From positions 1 to 11,806 of the forward strand of contig JALLAZ010000943.1 in assembly GCA_036939755.1 (NCBI GenBank): a stretch of DNA of 11,806 bases, read 5' to 3'. Below the pieces are notes generated by a model. It was not told the origin of the DNA and made no database searches. It saw only the letters and a list, made by a program, of their open reading frames with translations. Positions 1 through 8,608 of this stretch are shown here, one piece after another. This stretch comes from Stephanodiscus triporus (lineage: Eukaryota; Bacillariophyta; Thalassiosirophyceae; Thalassiosirales; Thalassiosiraceae). Position 1 is the stretch's first letter. Each line of letters opens with the position of its first letter. A program made the translations under genes and the position numbers.

Positions 1-867
<867 letters not shown>

Positions 868-1406
868 CTTGGGAAAAAGTATTTGTTGAGGCGTCTCTTC
901 TGCCCTGCCGTGACCAGTGAAACATCGCTATGGTAGAGCTCAAATCCTTCTTGTTGGCGGTCGTGTGAATCATAAGTATCTACGCTGAGCCTCGTACTAA
1001 CTGCACGTTTGCCTGAAAATCGTGAATTTTTATTCCCTCCCACGAGGCCCGCCCGCCCCCCGCCCGCGCCAGGTCAGCAGACGACCACATCAAAGACGAC
1101 GACATGCGGAAGAAGAGAATATAAAGATAAGACAAAGCTCAACGAAGTGCCGAGTGCGGTGTTTGTTTTAGGATAGTAGGTAGGAGAATAAAAAGGTTGG
1201 TAGCGGAAGGCGGCGGCGTTTCCAGTGCGTGCGCTCTGCTCCCATCGCCTCTCGGATAAACCGAGGCGACGACATCCTCCCGGCCCTCTCCGACGTACTA
1301 CTTTTAGAGAGATACTCATCGTTCGAGTACACTGTTACACACGATGCGCTAATAACCAAAATATCACACTTGCATATTATTATATCATAAAAACGTTAAC
1401 AACAAC
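868..1406. promoter_or_regulatory. Divergent intergenic region between VPS4 and the AIF-like gene
   Basis: These 539 bp separate two start codons facing away from each other and must hold both promoters and 5' UTRs. Visible pieces are a GC-rich patch around 1048-1072, a TATAAAG at 1120-1126 (plus), A-rich ATAAAAAGG near 1189, and an AT-rich leader just before the AIF ATG. The short ORFs here on both strands have no recognisable protein character. No mapped promoter element can be proven. Confidence 0.5.
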
Positions 1407-4394
1407 ATGACGACGATGAAGCGCCTATCCCGTCATGTCACCATCGGCGCGAGGGCGTGCTTGACCGCGCTCCTGGTCGTGCCCGCGTCGTCATATGCCT
1501 CGACGATGTCCTACGACGACGACGGCGTTGATTGCGCGGCCGCGTCCCCGGAAACTGGCAGTGCGACCTCGCGGGGGGTGGTGTTCCCCCCCCGCGGCGC
1601 CGTGGCTATGATGGAACGCACGACGACGGGGCGTCGCGGCGGCGGCGGCGATCGGACGATGCCCCCGGCGTCCTCCTCTCCGACGAACTGCGATCGGGCC
1701 GCGATACCGAAAACGAGCGCCCCCCTCGGGGGAATGGAGGAGGAGGACGTCCCTCCTCGGGGGGATGCCTCGCTGTTGTTGGATTGCGATTATGCCATCG
1801 TCGGACACGGCAGGGCCGGTCGGAGCGCGGTCCGCACGATACAACGCCTGGACCCTACCGCGGAGATCGTGACAATCGACCCGAGCGCCGTCCGTCCTTC
1901 CAGCGACGACGACGACGACGACGACGACGAAACGGGGGGGGGGGAGGTCGCGCCGCCGAATGGGACAGCGGCGGCGGCCTCCCCGTTTGGCGGCAGGACT
2001 CGTCATTTGCACGCGCGTGCGTGCCACATCGACCACTCGAGGAGATTGATCCGCGTCCGATCCGTCGTGGGCGGTCCGACCGGCGACGACGACGATGCCG
2101 GCGGCGCGCTAAGGAGCGACGCAGTCGTCGGCGGCGTCCATTATCGCAAATCGGCGTTGCTGGCGACCGGATCGCGAGGCGCGCCTCCCCCCGAAGGTTG
2201 CGTCCGGGGGGATGCCCGGGGTAGGATACTGGAGTTGAGGAGCACGACGTTGCCTCCGCCTCCGCCTCCGCCGCCGTCGTCGTCGTCGTCGTCGCCGTCA
2301 TTCCCGACGACGACGAAGAATACATCTACGACGATGCCGGCGTTGGATCCGACGTCCGTGCGCATGCTGTCGAGTCTGGCGATGTCGCAGGGCGCGACGA
2401 TCGCGATCATGGGGAGCGGATTCGAGGCGTTGGAACTGGCGGCGCACTGCGCCCGCGTGTCGTCGTCGTCGTCCGGCCGGTGGCGTAATAATAACGATGA
2501 TGATACGAAGAAGGTGACGCTCCTATTCGGAAACTCCGGACCCATGAGCAAGACCCTACCCCGTTATCTCAGTTCGGCGCTGACCAAACGACTGCGACAG
2601 AATGGCGTCGAGGTGGAAGAGCGGGCCATGACCCGGTACGTCGCCATGGATCGGCCGATGTCCTCCGATGCGAACGAATCGAAGTCGAACGATCGGCTGG
2701 AATTGTACACAGTCAAATCGTACGATAATCTCGACGGCAAACGGATCCTTGCCGACCTATTAGTTGTAGCGCCCAGCGTGGATGGCCTTCACGGCACGGC
2801 GGTCATACCCACGTCGGGAGCCGATGGCGATCCGTCGACCGCGGATCATCTGCCGTGGTCGTCCCTCATTTCGCCTCCCCTGCTCAGTTGTTACCTCGAC
2901 GATGGGCGGATATCGACGAATTCCGAATTCCACGCGGCGTCGTCGCTGTACGCCGCCGGATCCGTCGCGAGGTATCCCAACGCGCGCACGGGTCGGGCGG
3001 AGGTTGCCGGCGGCAGACACGTCAGTGCGGAGCTGGTCGGCAGGGTGGCCGCGACGAACATGATCGCTAGTACCGGTGGCGGTGGGACTGTCGGGTCGTT
3101 AGCGGCCGCCGTGGCACCGCGCTATATGCAAGGATCGATCCCCGTTTGGAGGTCAGACGTGATACCGTACATCGTAAATGATCAGCTGTCATGGCAAGGA
3201 ATGCGGTCTAACTCATCCACTCTTGCTCTCTACTCGATGGGAATACATGCGTTGTGCGTTGGACGGTGTGACTCGGAGGGTATGGCAACTCACGGATTCT
3301 GGTGGACTAATACCAATCAATCCATTATTGAATCGAAAATTGGCATTGGTGGCATCACCGAAAGTACCAATTGCAACCAATCTATCGGGCCAAATGGTTT
3401 CATGAGACGAGCAACCAGGAATATGACCAGGAAGATAACTGCTCTATCGAATCCAAGTGGCAGCCGTGGCTCTCTCCCTGTCTATGGATCCGGAATAGTT
3501 TTCTACGTCGATCGTTCTGGTAACATCGAGGGTATCATGCTTTGGGGCTTGCCGTTTAGTTCAAATCCAAGTAATGTGCAGTCAGATCTGAACAACGAGC
3601 TTGTCGGAAGGATGAAGAAATTGATCCTTTCCAATGGTGGAGTAGCCATTCAAGATCATTCTGAAAGTATAATGCACGAGCAATCTGGCTTAAATATGGA
3701 CGTTAGCCTGTTGAGCTATTTGCATTTGGCTGAGGAGAGCAAGCTTCTTGCGTCCATTGCCTTGTCGGGCTCGAGGTCGGCAGTGCCACGAGATTCGGCA
3801 TCAGTCGACTTGGAAGGAGCGTTATTGTTGTTTCCGGAAGAACTGGATCTCAAACAACAAACGAAGAGGATCGCTGTTCGAGGGCGTCCACTGCATCGGT
3901 ATACACCAATCAAACCAGTAGGTTTGACGAATCTTGGCAAAATGCGTCGCACGGACGAAACTGGAGTCTTGACAGAGGAGAACGACTTATTTTACTCCTC
4001 AATGGCATCTTTGACTGCCGACGCAACATGTCAACGAATCGAAGAATTCGCTCGGCCGCCCTCACTAAAGAGAGTCGATCCAATGCAAATTTGGATGAAT
4101 CTAGCTGATTCGGACGAACTCGAGCTGCAGGCGGATGCGGGACGTCGAAAAATGCAGATAGAGCGATCACGTCCGCCCAAGGAGGAACCACTTTGGCTGC
4201 GGCAAGGAGATGAGCATCGCTTAGTGAATAAAAAGAAAGCCTTGGCCGATGCGTTCCTTCGAAACATATCGTCTGGTCGCTTCAGTGACGGGAAGGATGC
4301 CGTTCGTCAAGCGCCGCTGCCGAAAATCTACTTGGACGCGAAGGAGATGTTGAACTCCTGGATTGCTAGTTCCGATAATGAGAAGGAGGACTAA
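1407..4394 (+). CDS. Apoptosis-inducing-factor (AIF)-like pyridine nucleotide-disulfide oxidoreductase homologue, with low-complexity inserts and a long C-terminal tail
   Basis: This 995-residue intron-free protein follows the AIF (AIFM1) domain order. Residues 5-31 form a basic-then-hydrophobic targeting segment (mitochondrial or secretory; no diatom plastid ASAFAP motif). Residues 128-158 are a first Rossmann motif (IVGHGRAG), 253-256 are ATGS, 331-345 are a second dinucleotide motif (IMGSGFEALELA), and 371-412 resemble AIF's F..xGxMxKxLPxYLS region. Residues 515-525 match the second FAD-contact strand (YAAGSVA), and 693-716 (YGSGIVFYVDRSGNIEGIMLWG) match AIF's C-terminal domain GKGVIFYLRD...GIVLWN. 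AIF proper is an NADH-oxidising mitochondrial flavoprotein that supports respiratory-chain assembly. Oddities are Asp, Pro, Ser and Gly runs, loss of the PPLSK motif, AGD changed to AGS, and about 280 extra C-terminal residues. ATG at 1407 is the first in frame; a second ATG three codons on is also plausible. Family is fairly sure; catalytic ability is not. Confidence 0.85.
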   Translation: MTTMKRLSRHVTIGARACLTALLVVPASSYASTMSYDDDGVDCAAASPETGSATSRGVVFPPRGAVAMMERTTTGRRGGGGDRTMPPASSSPTNCDRAAIPKTSAPLGGMEEEDVPPRGDASLLLDCDYAIVGHGRAGRSAVRTIQRLDPTAEIVTIDPSAVRPSSDDDDDDDDETGGGEVAPPNGTAAAASPFGGRTRHLHARACHIDHSRRLIRVRSVVGGPTGDDDDAGGALRSDAVVGGVHYRKSALLATGSRGAPPPEGCVRGDARGRILELRSTTLPPPPPPPPSSSSSSPSFPTTTKNTSTTMPALDPTSVRMLSSLAMSQGATIAIMGSGFEALELAAHCARVSSSSSGRWRNNNDDDTKKVTLLFGNSGPMSKTLPRYLSSALTKRLRQNGVEVEERAMTRYVAMDRPMSSDANESKSNDRLELYTVKSYDNLDGKRILADLLVVAPSVDGLHGTAVIPTSGADGDPSTADHLPWSSLISPPLLSCYLDDGRISTNSEFHAASSLYAAGSVARYPNARTGRAEVAGGRHVSAELVGRVAATNMIASTGGGGTVGSLAAAVAPRYMQGSIPVWRSDVIPYIVNDQLSWQGMRSNSSTLALYSMGIHALCVGRCDSEGMATHGFWWTNTNQSIIESKIGIGGITESTNCNQSIGPNGFMRRATRNMTRKITALSNPSGSRGSLPVYGSGIVFYVDRSGNIEGIMLWGLPFSSNPSNVQSDLNNELVGRMKKLILSNGGVAIQDHSESIMHEQSGLNMDVSLLSYLHLAEESKLLASIALSGSRSAVPRDSASVDLEGALLLFPEELDLKQQTKRIAVRGRPLHRYTPIKPVGLTNLGKMRRTDETGVLTEENDLFYSSMASLTADATCQRIEEFARPPSLKRVDPMQIWMNLADSDELELQADAGRRKMQIERSRPPKEEPLWLRQGDEHRLVNKKKALADAFLRNISSGRFSDGKDAVRQAPLPKIYLDAKEMLNSWIASSDNEKED
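1905..1928 (+). repeat. (GAC)8 trinucleotide repeat coding Asp8 in the AIF-like gene
   Basis: Eight perfect GAC codons (residues 167-174) are followed by GAA and, shortly after, an 11-G run at 1934-1944. The repeat lies where canonical AIF has its FAD-contacting PPLSK segment. It is probably a slippage expansion. Confidence 0.95.
2252..2294 (+). repeat. Pro/Ser codon repeat (CCN)8(TCG)6 in the AIF-like gene
   Basis: Eight proline codons (residues 283-290) are followed by six perfect TCG serine codons (291-296, at 2277-2294). They lie in the linker before the second Rossmann fold. A further TCG run codes Ser at residues 352-356. Both match slippage growth in a GC-rich stretch. Confidence 0.9.
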
Positions 4395-4429
4395 TGTGGA
4401 ATTACAAAACCTTTAAGTCGTTTAACGAA

Positions 4430-4896
4430 CTAGACCGTAGCATCCTGTCTTTCTGCATCCTCGGAGTCTATATTCACACTCGTTCCGTAAACCGTCACAA
4501 CGCAATGCATCGTGCTGTTTTCCCACACCACCTTGCATAGACCATCCTTGCTTCTATCCCAGTATGTCGATGTCGCGCTGACGAGTCCGGCTCCATTCTT
4601 TTGCATGATGATGACGGTGATTGCGTACTTGTATGGTCGATTCAAGGACTGCAGGCCCTTGAGAGCTGACGACATTATGCTGTTGGACCAATCATTGATT
4701 TTCGCTCTGGGTTTTTTATCGATGAAGATCGTCGGCGAGGTTAGTTGGGATCTCGTGTTATGAAGGATGGGGAGTGCAAAATGGCGACTCACGGTTTGTA
4801 CGATGTATCGGTGAGGACGGATCCGATAGCCGATTTGATCACCGTATCTGTATCATCGATGTTGAACTTCTCGAGGGCTCCTGCAGTGTCAGTCAT
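4430..4896 (-). CDS. Dynein light chain, Tctex1 type (two exons)
   Basis: Exon 1 is 4896..4793 and exon 2 is 4706..4430 (TAG), giving about 126 residues; human DYNLT1 has 113. Tctex1 light chains are small dimers that bind the dynein intermediate chain and cargo in cytoplasmic dynein, and also sit in some axonemal inner arms. Exon 1 starts MTDTAGALEKFNIDD and forms the N-terminal helix region up to SYKP. Exon 2 carries the diagnostic core: NRPYKYAITVIIMQKNGAG, STYWDRSKDG and CKVVWENSTMHCVVTVYGTS. A polar tail (about NIDSEDAERQDATV) extends past the usual end. The start ATG at 4896 gives a normal family length. The gene is tail to tail with the AIF-like gene and head to head with the 5047 gene. 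A dynein light chain would fit a diatom with flagellated sperm, but that is inference. Confidence 0.92.
4707..4792 (-). other. Spliceosomal intron (86 bp) in the Tctex1 gene
   Basis: The donor is AAACC|GTGAGT (intron begins at 4792) and the acceptor is AACCCAG|AGCGAAA (intron ends at 4707). It is a phase 2 intron, and splicing gives SYKPAKINDWSN, which aligns with the human VNQWTTN region. Reading straight through from 4792 would start with intron-coded residues, so that longer single-exon ORF is wrong. Confidence 0.9.
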
Positions 4897-5046
4897 GCTG
4901 CGGTTCGAAAAAGAAAGGAAGGACGCGGAAGTGGGGCAGCTCTGCGGGGGGAGCTGGATAATTACTTTAAATTCAAAAACAACACACACACACACAACAA
5001 ACCAGACTTCTTTTACCACCACAAGGACGAAGACGGGGGTGGCAAA
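4897..5046. promoter_or_regulatory. Short divergent promoter region with (AC)n microsatellite
   Basis: About 150 bp lie between the Tctex1 ATG (minus) and the ATG at 5047 (plus). The region contains an (AC)7-type microsatellite at about 4982-4996 next to an A/T-rich patch. The two genes must share this space for their promoters and leaders, unless an upstream non-coding exon exists. Confidence 0.45.
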
Positions 5047-5709
5047 ATGCCCTGGGCAGATCAACAGCGTCTGATTGTGTCTGAGGAAGGCGACACAGAC
5101 AACGTCGGAGCAATGAGTAAGGCTGTCAGGGGCGACAATGGAAGAAATCGTCCTCGGAATCCAGACGTTTCTTCACCGTACGATGAAATAATTCCACAGT
5201 GTCCTCGAAAAGAGGGTGGTGCCCGGCCAATTCATCCGGTGCTTCAGCTTCTTGGTCCGTCGAATGCCAGCAAGCTCTACAGTTCCATAATCAACGGCGA
5301 AATGAAACATGCACTCCAGCAATATTTTGTAAAAAACCAAGTATCAAAACCCTCTACCAAATTTCTGAACACCACTCAAGGCTGCGACCTGTCGCGGTAT
5401 CTCCTCCTAGCTTGTATCAAAATCATCCCGGGACTTGAGGATATGAAAGATGGCATTTCAAGTCAAACACCACTGAGTAAAGAAGACAGCGAGATTGCGC
5501 AAGCAATCATTCTTGAATATTTCCCAAACACTGGAGACATGCAAGGAGATGATCTCTTATCAAGTCGTTCTCGGCCTGGTGAAGGATCGTTGGAAAGCAG
5601 ATATCTGTATTCCGTTACCCCCTACGAAGAAGACCTTTTGCTCGCCGCAGAGAAATATCTAATCTCATTGCCCGAATGTATTTCTGAATGCATTATTTGC
5701 TCAGAATGA
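5047..5709 (+). CDS. Hypothetical protein, 220 residues, no recognised family
   Basis: The frame is open further left to 4774, but that part lies antisense to Tctex1 exon 1 and the promoter, so I chose the ATG at 5047-5049 (context GGCAAAATGC). The first 60 or so residues are polar and probably disordered (EEGDTDN, GDNGRNRPRN). From about 60 on the protein looks helical and ordered: HPVLQLLGPSNASKLYSSII, ALQQYFVKNQ, LSRYLLLACIKIIPGLEDM and YEEDLLLAAEKYLISL. It ends with a Cys-containing tail (PECISECIICSE). There is no signal peptide, membrane span or catalytic motif that I know. Codon character resembles the neighbouring genes. A 3' intron that would alter the tail cannot be excluded. Confidence 0.6.
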   Translation: MPWADQQRLIVSEEGDTDNVGAMSKAVRGDNGRNRPRNPDVSSPYDEIIPQCPRKEGGARPIHPVLQLLGPSNASKLYSSIINGEMKHALQQYFVKNQVSKPSTKFLNTTQGCDLSRYLLLACIKIIPGLEDMKDGISSQTPLSKEDSEIAQAIILEYFPNTGDMQGDDLLSSRSRPGEGSLESRYLYSVTPYEEDLLLAAEKYLISLPECISECIICSE

Positions 5710-6084
5710 AGTCCATATGATTGCTCGGTTGTTCCGATTGACATTCGTATCATCGATCGATCTGTTCGATCAATCGCTCGTGGCGGCATCGCGCGGTGGC
5801 GGCGACGTCGAAGGGCGGAATGATTATCATCGAGCAATTGAGGGAGAGGTCTCATAGAGCAAGGAATGGCTCCATTTTCATAAAACAATGATGACCTCCC
5901 GGGCATCGAATTGAAATAATATTCAGTTTTACATTTACATTCATTTAAGTACGATATTTCTTCATCGTAGATCATATTCCATGTCTGCAATCCTGAACTT
6001 AACAAATACTAAAACTTTTCCTAAGCTCCTATTGTAACCCCCCCTTCCTCTCCGCTGTACTTCATTCTGGCGTCTTAATTACTC
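5710..6084. other. Convergent intergenic region, no gene seen
   Basis: These 375 bp lie between the stops of the 5047 gene (plus) and the RETSAT-like gene (minus). They should hold both 3' UTRs and polyadenylation signals. A GATCGATC-rich, partly palindromic patch lies around 5750-5775, followed by a short GGCGGC-rich stretch. The minus-strand open frame at 5622-6005 has no protein-like character and overlaps the coding end of its neighbour. Confidence 0.5.
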
Positions 6085-8163
6085 CTAATTGATAAACTTG
6101 TCTATTGCACAGCGGTAGGCTTCCCCCCGGGACAACTTGGGATTCTCCTCTTGGAGGTGTTTGGCTAAATGGCATAGCAACGCATGACCTAAACGAAGAC
6201 TACCCAATCGACCTAGCACAGCACATGCCCCCAAGCATCCGCCGTACATCGCACCCACCACGGAGGGTAAAAAGGCGTCACTTCCAGCAAGGTATAATCC
6301 TGGTAAGGCTGTATGGGGTGTTGTGGTCCATTGACGATTGATGGAGTCGAACATGGTTGGCGTGCATTGGGTTCCATAAGATCCACCACGATAAGATGCT
6401 AGAAAGGTAACTTCGGATAAGGGTGTACCTAGTTCATGGTGTTCAACTTTTCCCTCCACCTGGGGGACACACTCGTACAAGATGTCTAACAAGTGCTTGC
6501 TCAGTTTGGCCTTAAAATCTTCGTAATCTTGTCCACGATGTCCTTGAGGTGAACCCGCCCACTTTTCAAACCAATCATACGATCCATCCGAGATTAAGAT
6601 GCAGTTGCTCACATTCGGAAATCGTTTCTTCCACGTGACATCCTTCGTGCATGGAAACCCAACATAAACCGTTGGTGGACGGACTTCCGTGGGCTTGGCC
6701 CAGTATTCATCGAATGCTGTATCCAAATCATACTTGTGAAAATACCACAAATTGTGAGTAGGCAGGCCTAGCTCTGTGGCATCACCTTTAATCTTGCAGA
6801 ATAAAAACACATGGCCATTGCTCTGGCGGACCGTGCGCTGTGCTGGGTCGTGAAACTGCCGTACAATGGGCAAATCTTGAGGTAGCAACTTCTCGTACAA
6901 ATTGTAGATGGAGGTTGCGCAAACAACATTCTTCGCACGGATTTCTGTAAGCTTAATCCTGGATTTTTCCTCTTCGCTTGTACACTTGTCCAGTTCGGAT
7001 GTGTTCGACACCCGCACGCCCACTGCTCGTCCACCCTCAACAATAATTTCGCGGACTGTGGCATCAACAAATACCTCCCCGCCATAGGAGCGGACAAGGC
7101 TAGTGTTACGCATCGATATTTTCTCCGTTGGTCCCATAGTGTAGCAGGCACCATCGATGTAATGAGTCATGGTAACACCATGAGCTGCCATGGTGGCATT
7201 TCGAGGTTGAACAGCGTAATCCCCGATGGGATGGCACAGAACGCCTTTGATTCGACGGAGGTCGTGGTCTGGGTCGTAACCGTCAGGGGCTTTAGGGCAC
7301 ACTTTCAACTCAGTCAACGTTTTGGAGGTATACCCAAGATTAAATACGGCATGCTGTACATCGCGTACTGTCATGGATGCATACGTCATGAGCCGATCTA
7401 CTCGCGGTGCAACAAGAAAGTGCAACCACTTGGGTAGTATACGCGATACACCCAAGGCGATGAAACCCTTGTGTATGTCTTGGCACAGATCCAGCCACTC
7501 TTTAGTTTTCTTCTTCAATTGTGGATCATCTTTATTAACTTGATTGGCAATAGATTTCACGACATTATCTTGGCCACTGACGAATTGGTAGGAAGGCATA
7601 TTGTGCGTAGTCTTAGCAGCGCCGGCAGCACTGGCGTAGGTCGCTGTACCCAATGGGGAGAGTCGACTACTACGACGAACATGTTCCTCTTGGTTGGGAA
7701 ACACTATCTCATCGTACGGGTCTTCTAAGACAGTAAACTCTTGCATCCCCCTTGACATAAAGCTCATTATCGCACCCGGTCGAGTGGTGGCTTTGCTCAT
7801 GGCCTTGGATGTATAATGCAGACCACTATCAAACTCGCAATTTTTCTCTCGGAAGGTGTGCGTGCATCCACCTGTTTTGTCGTGATGCTGCTCGAGGATC
7901 AAGACGCGTTGGCCTGATTGAGCCAAGAGGTTGGCACATGTTGAGCCGCCGGATCCAGATCCGATAACTATGGTATCAATCTTGTTGGGGACAGCATCAG
8001 GGCGGAAAGCTATGGCACGGCGAACCACGACAGGGCGAGGTTTCGGCCATCGCGTCACATAGAAAAAGAGCAACGCAAATGGCGCAATGAATATACTGCA
8101 TACTAATGCGAAGCAATTCAGCGTTGAGGCAGGTATGTGGGATAGTATCCAGCTAGTAAGCAT
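6085..8163 (-). CDS. RETSAT / carotenoid-isomerase-like FAD-dependent oxidoreductase, membrane-anchored
   Basis: This 692-residue protein belongs to the phytoene desaturase, CRTISO and all-trans-retinol 13,14-reductase superfamily. ATG at 8163-8161 is the start; the frame extends four codons further only to a TTG. Residues about 15-36 form a hydrophobic anchor followed by WPKPRP. The FAD Rossmann motif IGSGSGG is at 67-73 and its ribose-binding Glu (LILEQH) at 91. It is followed by TGGCTHTF and EFDSGLHYT, the form typical of RETSAT. Middle motifs are HPIGDYAVQP (311-320) and GPTEKISMRNTSLVRSYGGE (344-363). The C-terminal FAD and membrane-entry motif is LYLAGSDAFLPSVVGAMYGG (623-642). Human RETSAT is about 610 residues and saturates the 13,14 bond of retinol at the ER. 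Here the substrate could be a retinoid, carotenoid or other isoprenoid. There is no plastid presequence. All FAD motifs look intact. Confidence 0.87.
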   Translation of the reverse strand: MLTSWILSHIPASTLNCFALVCSIFIAPFALLFFYVTRWPKPRPVVVRRAIAFRPDAVPNKIDTIVIGSGSGGSTCANLLAQSGQRVLILEQHHDKTGGCTHTFREKNCEFDSGLHYTSKAMSKATTRPGAIMSFMSRGMQEFTVLEDPYDEIVFPNQEEHVRRSSRLSPLGTATYASAAGAAKTTHNMPSYQFVSGQDNVVKSIANQVNKDDPQLKKKTKEWLDLCQDIHKGFIALGVSRILPKWLHFLVAPRVDRLMTYASMTVRDVQHAVFNLGYTSKTLTELKVCPKAPDGYDPDHDLRRIKGVLCHPIGDYAVQPRNATMAAHGVTMTHYIDGACYTMGPTEKISMRNTSLVRSYGGEVFVDATVREIIVEGGRAVGVRVSNTSELDKCTSEEEKSRIKLTEIRAKNVVCATSIYNLYEKLLPQDLPIVRQFHDPAQRTVRQSNGHVFLFCKIKGDATELGLPTHNLWYFHKYDLDTAFDEYWAKPTEVRPPTVYVGFPCTKDVTWKKRFPNVSNCILISDGSYDWFEKWAGSPQGHRGQDYEDFKAKLSKHLLDILYECVPQVEGKVEHHELGTPLSEVTFLASYRGGSYGTQCTPTMFDSINRQWTTTPHTALPGLYLAGSDAFLPSVVGAMYGGCLGACAVLGRLGSLRLGHALLCHLAKHLQEENPKLSRGEAYRCAIDKFIN

Positions 8164-8608
8164 CTTGGCTGTCAAAAAGTACTTTGGTCAAAGTGATTTT
8201 TCTTTCGAAGTGCGTTTTCCGAATATTCTGAATGTTATGGCTATCAACACGCCAATCTAAATGAGACCATGCAAAGAAAAAGCTTCGGCGTTCTCTTCCC
8301 CTTCCCACACAGGGTTCTGGTCCTGACACCTCTTCCTTCTTGGATGGGTTCTCGTAGATTCAGTTTCTTCTTACGGTACACTACCTAGATACCTAAGATA
8401 GATAGTGACATTTCGTAGCATAGTATGGTATTGTTGAAGGGTATGGTGAATTAGCGGTAGTTCGGTCATAGCAGTACTTCGGTCATAGGAGTAGTTCTGG
8501 CATGAGTAGTTCGGTCAGCAGTATGTAGTTCTGGCCAACTCTCTACCTTTTGACTTATGTGGGGATTGCTACAGGGTTCTAAAAAAAAATCCCGCCACAA
8601 CTAAGATA
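8164..8608. other. Intergenic region upstream of the RETSAT-like gene
   Basis: These 445 bp hold the leader and promoter of the leftward RETSAT-like gene on the left and the ragged 3' end of the gag remnant on the right. A short tandem repeat lies at 8458-8536 and a 9-A run near 8581. No coding potential, tRNA or second LTR copy was found. No clear TATA box was seen on the minus strand. Confidence 0.5.
8458..8536 (+). repeat. Degenerate tandem repeat, unit about 17 bp, roughly 4.6 copies
   Basis: Successive units begin at 8458, 8475, 8492, 8507 and 8526. The first two read TAGTTCGGTCATAGCAG and TACTTCGGTCATAGGAG; later units alternate TAGTTCGGTC and TAGTTCTGGC with lengths of 15 to 19 bp, and the last is partial. 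It lies between the RETSAT-like promoter and the gag remnant, so it could belong to either. Confidence 0.8.

Noticed and set aside
1491..2551. Several long Arg-rich ORFs in other frames on both strands over the AIF-like gene
   Set aside because: GC-rich low-complexity DNA has few stop codons in any frame. Only the 1407 frame carries Rossmann motifs and continues into normal-composition sequence.
4430..4792. Single-exon 120-residue version of the Tctex1 gene
   Set aside because: Its first 28 or so residues are intron. Splicing at GTGAGT...CCCAG joins a proper N-terminal helix from exon 1.
4774..5046. Longer start for the 5047 gene
   Set aside because: This part is antisense to Tctex1 exon 1 and includes the (AC)n repeat (THTHN-type residues), so it looks non-coding.
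5622..6005. Minus-strand 127-residue ORF
   Set aside because: It overlaps the coding end of the 5047 gene, has no recognisable domain, and is rich in Arg from a GC-rich patch.
8164..8175. Start of the RETSAT-like gene four codons further upstream
   Set aside because: The upstream codon is TTG; the first ATG at 8163 gives the same anchor segment and is the normal choice in a eukaryote.
8299..8305. CCCTTCC matching the sequence next to the candidate LTR, possible target-site duplication
   Set aside because: The adjoining sequence has no LTR end (no TGTTG or CA boundary), and pyrimidine-rich 7-mers occur easily by chance.
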